NCBI GenBank assembly: GCA_020629515.1 | Contig: JAHDDE010000004.1 | Span: 1 to 64,000, forward strand | DNA length: 64,000 nt | DNA from: Saprospiraceae bacterium | GTDB taxonomy: Bacteria > Bacteroidota > Bacteroidia > Chitinophagales > Saprospiraceae | Direction of reading: 5' to 3' | Shown here: in pieces, positions 26,851-35,425 of the stretch | How the letters are laid out: the number at the start of each line of letters is the position of its first letter | How positions within the stretch are numbered: the first letter of the stretch is position 1 | The notes under the pieces: generated by a model | Seen by the model: the letters and a program-made list of their open reading frames with translations, nothing else | What the model was told of the DNA's origin: nothing | Databases searched by the model: none | Translations under genes and position numbers: made by a program

Positions 26851-27297
26851 TTATTTGTAATCATAGGTAGCAGGAGGACCAGCTAAATAGTTGTTTAATT
26901 GTGCTTTCAAGTTCTTGTGGATAGGGTGATCTTGATAGAGATTATAATCTTCTTCGCTCCTGAAGGCTAAAGTTAAGATATATTCATATTGATCAAGAGC
27001 TCTTTGGTCTTTCAGGTTAATGAATTCTCCAAACTCAAGCTTGAGCACTTCGGATATCTTTGATAGTGATTGAATGCTTTCTTTTAATGTCAAAGTCTCC
27101 TCTTTTGTCAATGTTTCTTTCACATCAAATAAGACAATGTGACTGATACTTTTTTTACTAGGATTGTAACATGCTTTTAGTTCATGATAAAGCTCCCTAT
27201 TTTCATTTTCGAGAGTTTTTATTTTGACGTACAAGTCATTGTTATCTTGACAGGACATTGTTAAAATAATACTCAATACTAAGGTGATACACCGCAT
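26851..27297 (-). CDS. Dabb-domain lipoprotein
   Basis: A 148-aa lipoprotein: signal with lipobox (LTMSC, Cys near residue 16), a short coiled-coil-like linker (IKTLENENRELYHELKACY), then a stress-responsive alpha/beta-barrel (Dabb) domain (about 52-148, SHIVLFDVKETLTKEE ... YEYILTLAFRSEEDYNLYQDHPIHKNL). Dabb domains are dimeric ferredoxin-like folds used in small-molecule chemistry. The placement between a secreted dehydrogenase and a crotonase, with gaps of 12 and 5 bp, suggests they act on the same pathway. Confidence 0.8.
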   Translation of the reverse strand: MRCITLVLSIILTMSCQDNNDLYVKIKTLENENRELYHELKACYNPSKKSISHIVLFDVKETLTKEETLTLKESIQSLSKISEVLKLEFGEFINLKDQRALDQYEYILTLAFRSEEDYNLYQDHPIHKNLKAQLNNYLAGPPATYDYK

Positions 27298-27309
27298 ACT
27301 TACTACAAT

Positions 27310-30300
27310 CTAATCTGCAGAGAATGTAGCTTGTACTAAGGCCGCAAATGTCATTAAGCCAAACCTGTCCTCATCACTTGGATCATATACGAAATAGAGC
27401 TTATCGAGCTTCTCATTAATTGATTGATTTAGTTGAATAGATATCATTCCATTTTCAGATCCTTTTTTAGGCACACCCATTCTGCCTGTTCCGATAATAT
27501 CTCCATCCAGAGCATTTTTTCTGAGTTGTAGTGTGATCCCTTTATTGGGAGCTGATTGCCAACCAGCTATTACGTTCACAGTTTTTACGCCAGTAAGATC
27601 AATCTCATTAAATGCAAAAGATCCTCCATTGCGGGGCAATATGAGTAATTCCATATCACCAAATTCTACTTCATTGAATTCTACTATATCTTGAGCTTTA
27701 CCCATGCTTATGGTGTTACTCTTGAGAGATACTGTATTAGAGCCAGTTAAGGCTTTGATCCCCTCATGCCCTTGATCAGTATAGCTGGCCGTCATCAGTA
27801 AAGTTTTACCGTCGTTATTGCCACTTGGAGGAGTAAATGTTCCATTTGGAGGCATAGATTCTGCTTGTTCTCCAGATAGAGATTGTATGTAGAGAGCAAT
27901 AAGTCGTGCATCAGATTTGTCCAAGTCTGGATGTGCAGGCATGTTTGTTTCTCCCCAAACGCCTGTACTACCGTTGATGATAGTTCCTTGCAAATAAGCT
28001 GTGGTATTCTCAGTGTTATTATATTTCTTTGCGATATCAGTATATGATGGCCCTATAGACTTGCCTACTGCCTTATGACAAGCCTTGCAGTCAAGTCCAT
28101 TAGTTAATGCTTCACCTTGAGCTATCTCGGATACGACCTGATGCCCTGTCGATGCCGATACTTCATCATATCCTTCTACCAAATCAACTGAAACAAAAAT
28201 ATTTGACTCGTCGATATTAGATCCATCTTCTTGATCTGAGACTGATACGCTGTAATTGATAGGTACTCCTGGGATGAAAAATGAAGAGTTGCCCCCTGAT
28301 AAGTCAATTTCTACTGTCGGAGTCGTATTACCACTTACCACAGGTATAGGCATACCAGCGGCTTTCATTTTTTTAGTATCGTATACTTCTACATTTATGT
28401 TGTAATCTCCAGCTTCTTTGTAGGTATAGCTAATTTGTGGATTATTGGATTCCTTAATCTCGCCATCTCCAAAATCATAGATATAGCTTAGTTCATCATT
28501 TTCTAAGTCCGAAGCTTCTACAGAAATGTTGACAGTCATAGGATGAGCACCTGTTGATCTATCGATATCTATATGCTCTATTGTTGGCGGTAGGTTATCT
28601 CCATTATACTTGATATAGCTCAATCCAGAATCCTCATTTTTACTAAACCATCCACTACCGTATTCTAAAAGGTATATCGTACCATCTTCTGCCATTTCCA
28701 TATCAATGAGATTGGCCAATTCTATGTCTTGTGCAAAGGGTTCTATTTTGTTAAAGTCCCCATTGTCAAAAAGATTAACCGCCTTCATCCAATGTCTCAT
28801 CCAATCATATATGATTACTTTCCCATCGTAGTAATCGGGAAGCGCATTTGGTCCATTATAAAGGTCCTTGTAGTGAGCAGGCCCAGCCATCGCATTCCTT
28901 CCACCACTTGTAGTCTGCTGATGGATCATAGACTCGCCATAATCATAGTAAATATATGCTCCTTGAGCAGGGGGGAGTTCAGTGAGTCCAGTATTATTCT
29001 TTGAATCATTAATGGGTTTTTCTGGGTCAAATTGGGCTCCTGTTTTACCATTCGAGTAATCATAATCATAATATGCCTTGTTGTCCGCTATAAATAGTGG
29101 CCAACCAAAATTTCCCGCTTTTTTAGCTTGATTCATCTCATCATATCCTCGAGGCCCTCGCTCTCCCCACTTATCTTCTCCCGCATCTGGACCGACATCA
29201 CCCCAATAGACATAACCATTTTTTGGGTCAACGGATATTCTATATGGATTTCGATGGCCCATAGTATATATTTCAGGTCTTGTTTTGGCAGTTCCTTTAG
29301 GAAATAGATTGCCTTCTGGGATGTCATAAGATCCGTCTTCGTTGACCTTTATTCTCAATATTTTACCTCTTAGGTCATTTGTGTTTCCTGAGGATCGTCT
29401 GGCATCATATTGTTTTTTACCTGGCAGGTCATTGAGAGGCGCATATCCATTGTTAGCAAACTGGGCACCTGGTTCATCAAATGGGGTGGAGTTATCGCCA
29501 GTTGATAAATATAGTAAGCCATTAGCATCAAAGGCAATAGAACCTCCAGTATGACAGCATATGTAACGGTCGCTGGCTACATCCAAGATTACTTGTTCAC
29601 TACTCATATCCCATTTTCCATCTGCAAATTTGAATCTGGATAGTCTATTTACTTGTAGTTGCCCTGAAGGACTGTAATACACATAGATCCAATTATTTTC
29701 TGAATAATTCGGATCTTTTTGAAGACCCATTAACCCTTCTTCTGCGTTAACCCCTTGGACGCCTGAAGTATGATAGACATCTAATGTAGCGATATCAGTC
29801 AGTTCCTCTGTTTCTGCGTTATAATGTTTGATTCCACCTCGTCTTTCTGCGATTAATACATCTTTATTGGGTAATATGGCCATTTCTGTTGGCTCGTAAA
29901 ATTCGCCTACAGCCAAGGGTATTTTGGTGAATCTGCGGTAGTCTGGAGGAAATTGTGATCGAGCTTTACTGTAGTCTAAATTATTATTGTCTCCAATGGC
30001 ATATTGTATGCCTCCCAGAAGATGCTTTAAGAAAAATTCTTCTTCATAGCTTTCTTCAGTATGTCCTAATGCAGTGTAAAATGATCTGCCTCCATCATAT
30101 TCGTGATACCATGCCATAGGGTGTGTAGCGCCATTTTCTCCTCCTTCATAAGAAGACTCATCCACACTCATGATGACACTGATATCTTCATTTATATTTT
30201 TGAAATTATATAATTCATCAGTTCGTGTCCACACGGTATCAACAAAAAAATTGGTAGCGCTAAATCCAAAATCCTCAATTTGGAAATTAGCTTCCTGTGT

Positions 30301-30732
30301 AGCAGGATGGCTTAAGAAGTAGGCTCCCGCTAATTTTCCGTACCAATTCCATCCGTATTCTGTATCAGCGGCTGCGTGAACTCCTACATAGCCTCCACCA
30401 GATTGTATATATCGCTCAAAGGATATCTCTTGCAAGTGATCTAATACATCCATGGTCGTATTGAGGAATATGACAGCACTATATTGAGATAAATTGTCCT
30501 CATTAAATAGGCTGGAGTTTTCTGTTGTATCTACTACAAATCCATTTTCTTCTCCTAATTTTTGAATGGCTGCAATACCATTGGGTATCGAGCTATGCTT
30601 GAATCCAACAGTTTTAGTGAATACTAAAACCTTCGGATCTCCTTCACGCTGATTACTACAGCTGGGTAACAACAGACTTAAGAATACCAACAAAATAGCT
30701 GCCCTAGTAAAAAGAATATTTTCAATTTTCAT
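27310..30732 (-). CDS. ThuA / sorbosone dehydrogenase-like / PKD / cytochrome c / CBM multidomain lipoprotein
   Basis: A 1140-aa exported protein with a lipobox (LLPSC, near residue 25). Order: a ThuA-like domain (about 33-245, VLVFTKTVGFKHSSIP; VGVHAAADTEYGW); a six-bladed sorbosone/glucose dehydrogenase-like propeller (about 270-700, EEGLMGLQKDPNYSEN, GDNSTPFDEP, GHRNPYRISVDP); a PKD domain (about 715-800, DFGDGEIKES); a mono-heme cytochrome c (CKACH near residue 882, axial Met candidate in ETNMPAHP); and a C-terminal CBM6-like beta-sandwich. This arrangement suggests sugar oxidation at the cell surface with electrons leaving through the attached cytochrome. ThuA domains are linked to trehalose or other disaccharide keto-sugar use. 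It leads a three-gene operon. Confidence 0.9.
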   Translation of the reverse strand: MKIENILFTRAAILLVFLSLLLPSCSNQREGDPKVLVFTKTVGFKHSSIPNGIAAIQKLGEENGFVVDTTENSSLFNEDNLSQYSAVIFLNTTMDVLDHLQEISFERYIQSGGGYVGVHAAADTEYGWNWYGKLAGAYFLSHPATQEANFQIEDFGFSATNFFVDTVWTRTDELYNFKNINEDISVIMSVDESSYEGGENGATHPMAWYHEYDGGRSFYTALGHTEESYEEEFFLKHLLGGIQYAIGDNNNLDYSKARSQFPPDYRRFTKIPLAVGEFYEPTEMAILPNKDVLIAERRGGIKHYNAETEELTDIATLDVYHTSGVQGVNAEEGLMGLQKDPNYSENNWIYVYYSPSGQLQVNRLSRFKFADGKWDMSSEQVILDVASDRYICCHTGGSIAFDANGLLYLSTGDNSTPFDEPGAQFANNGYAPLNDLPGKKQYDARRSSGNTNDLRGKILRIKVNEDGSYDIPEGNLFPKGTAKTRPEIYTMGHRNPYRISVDPKNGYVYWGDVGPDAGEDKWGERGPRGYDEMNQAKKAGNFGWPLFIADNKAYYDYDYSNGKTGAQFDPEKPINDSKNNTGLTELPPAQGAYIYYDYGESMIHQQTTSGGRNAMAGPAHYKDLYNGPNALPDYYDGKVIIYDWMRHWMKAVNLFDNGDFNKIEPFAQDIELANLIDMEMAEDGTIYLLEYGSGWFSKNEDSGLSYIKYNGDNLPPTIEHIDIDRSTGAHPMTVNISVEASDLENDELSYIYDFGDGEIKESNNPQISYTYKEAGDYNINVEVYDTKKMKAAGMPIPVVSGNTTPTVEIDLSGGNSSFFIPGVPINYSVSVSDQEDGSNIDESNIFVSVDLVEGYDEVSASTGHQVVSEIAQGEALTNGLDCKACHKAVGKSIGPSYTDIAKKYNNTENTTAYLQGTIINGSTGVWGETNMPAHPDLDKSDARLIALYIQSLSGEQAESMPPNGTFTPPSGNNDGKTLLMTASYTDQGHEGIKALTGSNTVSLKSNTISMGKAQDIVEFNEVEFGDMELLILPRNGGSFAFNEIDLTGVKTVNVIAGWQSAPNKGITLQLRKNALDGDIIGTGRMGVPKKGSENGMISIQLNQSINEKLDKLYFVYDPSDEDRFGLMTFAALVQATFSAD

Positions 30733-30857
30733 ATAGATTATTCTAAACTAATTTATCAACAAGATCTCTGATAAATGTACAGGTATTATTGAAAATCTAT
30801 GTTAAGATTGAGCTTTGAAGGGATAATGAGCGATTAAAAATTAAAAAATAGTATTTT

Positions 30858-31586
30858 CTACTTATCCGCCACATATATCGTTGATACTCCGCCCAGCTGT
30901 GGTTTTAAATCAACATTTTTAAAGCCAACTTTGATAAGAATTGATTTGAGCTTTTCTCCATAAGGAAATACATGAGCAGAATCTGATAGGTAGGTGTAGG
31001 CTTGTTTGTCTTTAGAAAATATTTTTCCGATCAGGGGCAATAGCAGTTTTGTGTGAAGCCAATAGCCTTGTTTCATAGGGAAATGATCAGGAACAGAAGT
31101 TTCTAATATAACGAGTATACCATCGGCTGATAGGACCCGGAGTATCTCACTAAGTCCTTTTTCTAAATCTTGAAAATTACGAATTCCATAACTGACAGTG
31201 ACTACATCAAAGGTGTCATTAGGATAAGGTAATGATTCTGCATCTCCTAATTCGAAGGCTATGATATCTTGAAGTTGAAGCTTTTTTATTTTTTCTTTGG
31301 CTACTGACAGCATTCCTGAAGAAATATCCAGACCAATGATTTTTTCGGCATTGGTATCTTTTAGGAGTATAGGCATATCTCCTGTGCCTGTCGCAATATC
31401 AAGAATTGATTTAGGAGATTTTTTTTTGATTATCTCTACCATTTTTTTTCGCCAACCAATATCCATCCCAAAAGTGATGACTCTATTGAGCCGATCGTAG
31501 TTTCCAGAGATATTGTCAAACATTTCTGTTACTTGAGTCTTCTTGTCAGAAGTCTGATCTTGGTAGGGTTTGATAGTATTACTCAC
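30858..31586 (-). CDS. ubiE: Demethylmenaquinone methyltransferase UbiE/MenG
   Basis: S-adenosylmethionine-dependent methyltransferase of 242 aa that makes menaquinone from demethylmenaquinone at the membrane. Motifs are KKTQVTEMFDNISGNYDRLNRV, FGMDIGWRKKMV, LDIATGTGDMPILL (SAM motif I), VTVSYGIRNFQDLEKG (UbiE signature) and GVSTIYVADK at the C terminus. The start codon is GTG (31586); no earlier in-frame ATG exists and the length matches the family. It is followed in this direction by no co-transcribed gene and is preceded by the FadL-like porin gene. Confidence 0.93.
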   Translation of the reverse strand: MSNTIKPYQDQTSDKKTQVTEMFDNISGNYDRLNRVITFGMDIGWRKKMVEIIKKKSPKSILDIATGTGDMPILLKDTNAEKIIGLDISSGMLSVAKEKIKKLQLQDIIAFELGDAESLPYPNDTFDVVTVSYGIRNFQDLEKGLSEILRVLSADGILVILETSVPDHFPMKQGYWLHTKLLLPLIGKIFSKDKQAYTYLSDSAHVFPYGEKLKSILIKVGFKNVDLKPQLGGVSTIYVADK

Positions 31587-31648
31587 TAATCTTGATTATG
31601 ATAAGAATAACTTTTCAAAAAGGTACAACAGCATATATTCAATAAAGA

Positions 31649-33025
31649 TTAATTCTGTCGATCATTATTTTTTTCAAAAATTCTTGAAACGTTTCTCTGC
31701 ACAGAATCAAGAAGAAATTCATAGGTTAATAAGAGCGTAAGAGAGTTGTATCTGTACGGTGCACTATTCGTCCTGATCATATCTAAATTTGGAAATTCAT
31801 TAAATATTTCTTCGCTGCGCCCAAAGGAGAATCCCCAATCCAATCCTACAACGATCGAGGCATTTCGACCTTCAAATTTACATCCAGCTGCTAAGTGGAG
31901 ACGGTCTCCATCTACAAGATGTAATCTTTGTTTGTTAGGGTCTGATGATTGATTGTTATAGGTAGTAAAGTTAGTTCGAAAGCTACTCAAAAACTCCAAG
32001 TTGTTTTTCATTCTTTTAGAAATTCCGATGGATAGATTAGCCACGCTTTCAGTGCCACCTTCGATATACTTCTCGTTGTTGTTAGTATCTGTCAGGGTCA
32101 CTATATCATATGGTGCCACATCGGTTATAAATGAGCCGTTGACAAATAATCTTGTGCTATCAGGGAGTACCTTAGTAAAACCCACATTTAACTCCCATCC
32201 ATACTGAAGCTCTGGTTGAAGGTCAAAATCGGTTAATGAGTTAAGTCCGAAGTCAAATCCATTGAGATTTAGCTCGGTATTTTCTACGCTTGCACTACTT
32301 CTTAATGGGCTATATCTTGGAGTGGTTATCACAAGGCCTAATCGACTTTTGTCCAATTCAGCTACTAACCCCAATTTAGTTACCATTGAAAGGGTAGAAT
32401 TATAATTTAAATCTAAATTTTCTGCAAAAAATCTTCTTTGACGGTTGGTGATCTGATTGATAGACTCCGATTGGATCGAATATCGATAGTCAGTAGATAG
32501 AATACTCCAAAAATGACTAAAACCTATCGATAGTTTATCATCAAGAGGAATAGAAGATCCAAGTCCTAACCACTTTTCGTCACCTCTATGTTCATAACTG
32601 AATGATTCTATATTAATGTTGGATTCGACCATTCTTTCCTCTCTATAGTTGAACTGGTTGTCCCAAGTATCTTTTTGAAGGATGGTAAAAACAACATTCC
32701 AATCATTTATCGTGGTTTTGTAGGTTGCCAATGATGGATTTAAGTCAAATCCTCTGGAATTGGTAATGGATTTTTCTCCAAAAAATGCATCATAATTATA
32801 GGAACTATAAGTAGGCATAAGTAAGGCTAAATCTATCGATTTGTCCGGTGCATACTTGAGTGCAGCAGGATTGTAATATACCATACTTAAGTCGTTACTA
32901 CCTGCGGTTACCGCTCCTCCAAGTAGCGTACTCTCCAATCCATATTGTAATGTGTTGTAGAAATAGCTTTGACTTTTGGTATTAAACCAAGAGAACATAA
33001 TGAGTACGACAAGATATTTGTGCAT
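31649..33025 (-). CDS. FadL/OmpP1-like outer-membrane barrel protein
   Basis: A 458-aa outer-membrane protein: a signal peptide (LVVLIMFSWFNTKSQ), then VTAGSNDLSMVYYNPAALKYA, the N-terminal hatch-like motif of the FadL/OmpP1/TodX family (N-D-x-S-x-x-x-x-N-P-A). A long series of amphipathic strands follows. Members move hydrophobic compounds across the outer membrane. The C terminus does not end in Phe but in a polar tail (FEKNNDRQN), which is unusual. It is 62 bp upstream of ubiE in the same direction and may be co-transcribed. Confidence 0.78.
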   Translation of the reverse strand: MHKYLVVLIMFSWFNTKSQSYFYNTLQYGLESTLLGGAVTAGSNDLSMVYYNPAALKYAPDKSIDLALLMPTYSSYNYDAFFGEKSITNSRGFDLNPSLATYKTTINDWNVVFTILQKDTWDNQFNYREERMVESNINIESFSYEHRGDEKWLGLGSSIPLDDKLSIGFSHFWSILSTDYRYSIQSESINQITNRQRRFFAENLDLNYNSTLSMVTKLGLVAELDKSRLGLVITTPRYSPLRSSASVENTELNLNGFDFGLNSLTDFDLQPELQYGWELNVGFTKVLPDSTRLFVNGSFITDVAPYDIVTLTDTNNNEKYIEGGTESVANLSIGISKRMKNNLEFLSSFRTNFTTYNNQSSDPNKQRLHLVDGDRLHLAAGCKFEGRNASIVVGLDWGFSFGRSEEIFNEFPNLDMIRTNSAPYRYNSLTLLLTYEFLLDSVQRNVSRIFEKNNDRQN

Positions 33026-33082
33026 AACGGCTATAAGGCTAAGTATACAAAACTTTATGGATGATATAAAAAGGCAGACGAG

Positions 33083-33469
33083 TTATTTCTCTTGATCTTT
33101 CACACCACCATAATAAAATCTTTGTTCAATGATTTTTCCGTTATACCATTTTTGCATAAATGCTTCTTCTAATATTTTCCTTCCTAATTCTACACTTTCA
33201 AATACAAATTTCATTCTCCCCCAGACCATGCCTTTAGATTCATCAACAAGAACATTGTTGATTTGAGCCACCATCGAGCTCATATTTTGACCGACAGCTT
33301 CTTCTTTTGCTCGCAGCAGCTTTTTCCCTACCAAAGGTTCTTGATAATTTTCGAATTGTTGGATATTAGGATCATAGTAAAGATCTATTGCTTCTAAAAA
33401 ATCTCCTCTTAACACTAATTTTTGGTAATGATCAAATAGGATTTTTAGTCCTTTTGGATTTGTCTGCAT
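33083..33469 (-). CDS. SnoaL/NTF2-like small protein
   Basis: A 128-aa protein with the alpha+beta cone of the NTF2-like superfamily: FDHYQKLVLRGDFLEAIDLYYDPNI (helix pair), then strands (MVWGRMKFVFES, AFMQKWYNGKIIEQRFYYG). The track start at 33490 is TTG; ATG 33469 (MQTNPKGLK) is better. It is divergent from the MarR gene with about 98 bp between the starts, so MarR may control it. The catalytic role, if any, is unknown. Confidence 0.75.
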   Translation of the reverse strand: MQTNPKGLKILFDHYQKLVLRGDFLEAIDLYYDPNIQQFENYQEPLVGKKLLRAKEEAVGQNMSSMVAQINNVLVDESKGMVWGRMKFVFESVELGRKILEEAFMQKWYNGKIIEQRFYYGGVKDQEK

Positions 33470-33567
33470 GACGCTCAATTTGTCATTCAAAAGTAGGATA
33501 AGAAGTTTTATTAATGATTTAAAATCGATAAATATTCATTTTCTTATTTTCCCTTTACTTTGCGTAT

Positions 33568-34002
33568 ATGAAAGAGGTGCCTGCATTTGGATTTAGAATT
33601 GATCGAGCTATCAAGGCATTACGACAGGATCTAAATCGTAGATTTAAAAGAAATGGTATTGATTTAACGCCAGAACAATGGTTGATCTGCTATAAACTCT
33701 ATCAAGCTCATTCTGGCCTATCTCAAAACGAGCTTGCTGATGAATCATACAAGGATGCTCCAACTATATCCAGAATTATTGACCGACTTGTGATGAAAAA
33801 GCAAGTGGCTCGGGAGCCTGTTCAAGACGACCGTCGACGGCACAAAATTCGCCTAACTGACTTAGGAATTAGTACAGTTAAGTCAGCGCTGCCGCTCGTC
33901 CAAGAAAACCGAACTATCGGTTGGGAAGGGTTGAGCGAGAACGATTATAATGACCTATGTAGATTGATGGATCAGCTTTACGCTAACTATCTTGAGGGGT
34001 AG
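33568..34002 (+). CDS. MarR-family transcriptional regulator
   Basis: A 144-aa winged-helix dimeric regulator. RIDRAIKALRQDLNRRFKRNG forms the dimer helix, LTPEQWLICYKLYQAHSGLSQNELAD the helix-turn-helix entry, SYKDAPTISRIIDRLVMKKQVAREP the recognition helix and DDRRRHKIRLTDLG the wing. It is divergent from the SnoaL-like gene and 76 bp upstream of phenylalanine hydroxylase. It probably represses one or both neighbours in response to an aromatic ligand; this is inference from the family and position. Confidence 0.88.
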   Translation: MKEVPAFGFRIDRAIKALRQDLNRRFKRNGIDLTPEQWLICYKLYQAHSGLSQNELADESYKDAPTISRIIDRLVMKKQVAREPVQDDRRRHKIRLTDLGISTVKSALPLVQENRTIGWEGLSENDYNDLCRLMDQLYANYLEG

Positions 34003-34017
34003 TACATATCTTATACC

Positions 34018-34049
34018 TTGCTGTGGTGTTTGTAATTTTATTATATTTG
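34018..34049 (+). promoter_or_regulatory. Bacteroidota-type promoter for phenylalanine hydroxylase
   Basis: TTG at 34018-34020 is followed, after 21 nt, by TATATTTG at 34042-34049. This matches the -33 TTG and -7 TAnnTTTG elements used by the Bacteroidota primary sigma factor, with correct spacing. It lies about 30 bp upstream of the ATG at 34079, after the MarR stop. Confidence 0.65.
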
Positions 34050-34078
34050 TCTAAGCAATAATTGTTACGACAACTAAA

Positions 34079-34825
34079 ATGATAAGTATGGAGCAGCAAT
34101 ATGAAAAATACACGCCAGAGGATCATGAAGTATGGTCGATATTATATTCTCGCCAGATAGAATGTATCCGAGATAAAGCATCTCGAGCATATCTTAACGG
34201 AATAAAGAAATGTGGTTTCGAATCTTCAAAAGTTCCAAATTTTAATGAAGTTAACCAAAGGTTAGCAGCTGCAACTGGATGGCAGATATATGTAGTGCCA
34301 GGCTTAATCGATAATCAACCTTTTTTTAAACATCTCAGCAAAAAAGAATTTCCTGCTACAACGTGGTTACGAACTAAAGCACAACTGGATTATTTAGAAG
34401 AACCTGATATGTTTCATGATATTTTTGGACATATCCCATTGTTAAGTGAACCAAAATTTTGCGAATATCTACGTGCCATAAGTAAAATAACCTCAAAATA
34501 TATCAATGATCCACTTGCAGTGGAGTATATGGCAAGGCTCTATTGGTATACGGTTGAGTTTGGTTTGATTAAAGAAGACCAAAACATCAAAATTTACGGA
34601 GCAGGAATCCTTTCTTCATTAGGAGAATCTCAATTTTGTCTTAGTGAAGAGGCGAACTATCTGCCATTTAATATAGCAACTATATTTTCCTATCCATATA
34701 TCAAAGACCGTTTTCAAGATCAATATTTTGTAATAGATTCTTATCATGAGTTATTTGAGAGTATTGATTCTATTGAATCTGTATTATTAGATTATCTCAA
34801 ATTGAATAGGCGAATAGTCGCATAA
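34079..34825 (+). CDS. phhA: Phenylalanine 4-hydroxylase
   Basis: Iron- and pterin-dependent monooxygenase of 248 aa that turns phenylalanine into tyrosine in the cytosol. The catalytic core is complete: EEPDMFHDIFGHIPLL supplies the two iron His ligands, YWYTVEFGLIKED the Glu ligand and YGAGILSSLGE the conserved loop. The bacterial form lacks the regulatory ACT domain, as here. It has its own promoter of the TTG/TAnnTTTG type. Tyrosine could feed catabolism or the decarboxylase at 23.3 kb. The gene following is separated by 115 bp and is unrelated carbon metabolism. Confidence 0.93.
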   Translation: MISMEQQYEKYTPEDHEVWSILYSRQIECIRDKASRAYLNGIKKCGFESSKVPNFNEVNQRLAAATGWQIYVVPGLIDNQPFFKHLSKKEFPATTWLRTKAQLDYLEEPDMFHDIFGHIPLLSEPKFCEYLRAISKITSKYINDPLAVEYMARLYWYTVEFGLIKEDQNIKIYGAGILSSLGESQFCLSEEANYLPFNIATIFSYPYIKDRFQDQYFVIDSYHELFESIDSIESVLLDYLKLNRRIVA

Positions 34826-34940
34826 AAAATTGTTTTGTCTGCTTCCTTTCTCTGCTTTAATACGCCAATAAGTTAATACCCTCATTTAGTAGGTGAAAGT
34901 ATTTATTGAGCTTTAGTTTTGTGATACCAAGAGATAAAGG

Positions 34941-35417
34941 GTGGGAAATATTTATTTTATTACAGGCGTATCTGGTAGCGGCAAGTCGACCGTTGGTAAG
35001 GCATTAGCCAACTACTTAAACATATCATTCTATGATGGTGATGATTTTCACCCTCAAAATAATATTCAAAAAATGGCACAAGGCATCGCCCTGAATGATG
35101 AAGATAGATCACCTTGGTTAAAAGCAATAAATGAGTTTTGTCTGAAAAGGAATAAGGAGGGGTGTATTATTGCTTGTTCTGCACTTAAAAAATCTTATCG
35201 TGAGATCTTATCGGTAAATTTGGAAAATGTAGTTTGGGTTAGTCTTAACGGTAGTTATGATCAGATATGGGATAGAATGTTGCAAAGAAAAGATCATTTT
35301 ATGCCAGCTGAATTGCTTCAGTCTCAGTTTGATGCTTGGGAAACTAACGAAGGGGCAATCCAAATCGACATCTCGCTGACTCCAGAAGAGATTATAAGAA
35401 AAATTGTTAACACATAA
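34941..35417 (+). CDS. gntK: Gluconokinase
   Basis: P-loop kinase of 158 aa that phosphorylates gluconate to 6-phosphogluconate. The motifs are FITGVSGSGKSTVGKAL (Walker A), FYDGDDFHPQNNIQKMAQG (substrate binding), DEDRSPWL and CSALKKSYREIL, and DHFMPAELLQSQFDAWE near the C terminus. The start is GTG (34941), with no in-frame ATG before Walker A; the length is normal. It sits 8 bp upstream of 6-phosphogluconate dehydrogenase, whose substrate it makes. Confidence 0.92.
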   Translation: MGNIYFITGVSGSGKSTVGKALANYLNISFYDGDDFHPQNNIQKMAQGIALNDEDRSPWLKAINEFCLKRNKEGCIIACSALKKSYREILSVNLENVVWVSLNGSYDQIWDRMLQRKDHFMPAELLQSQFDAWETNEGAIQIDISLTPEEIIRKIVNT

Positions 35418-35425
35418 AATAAGAA

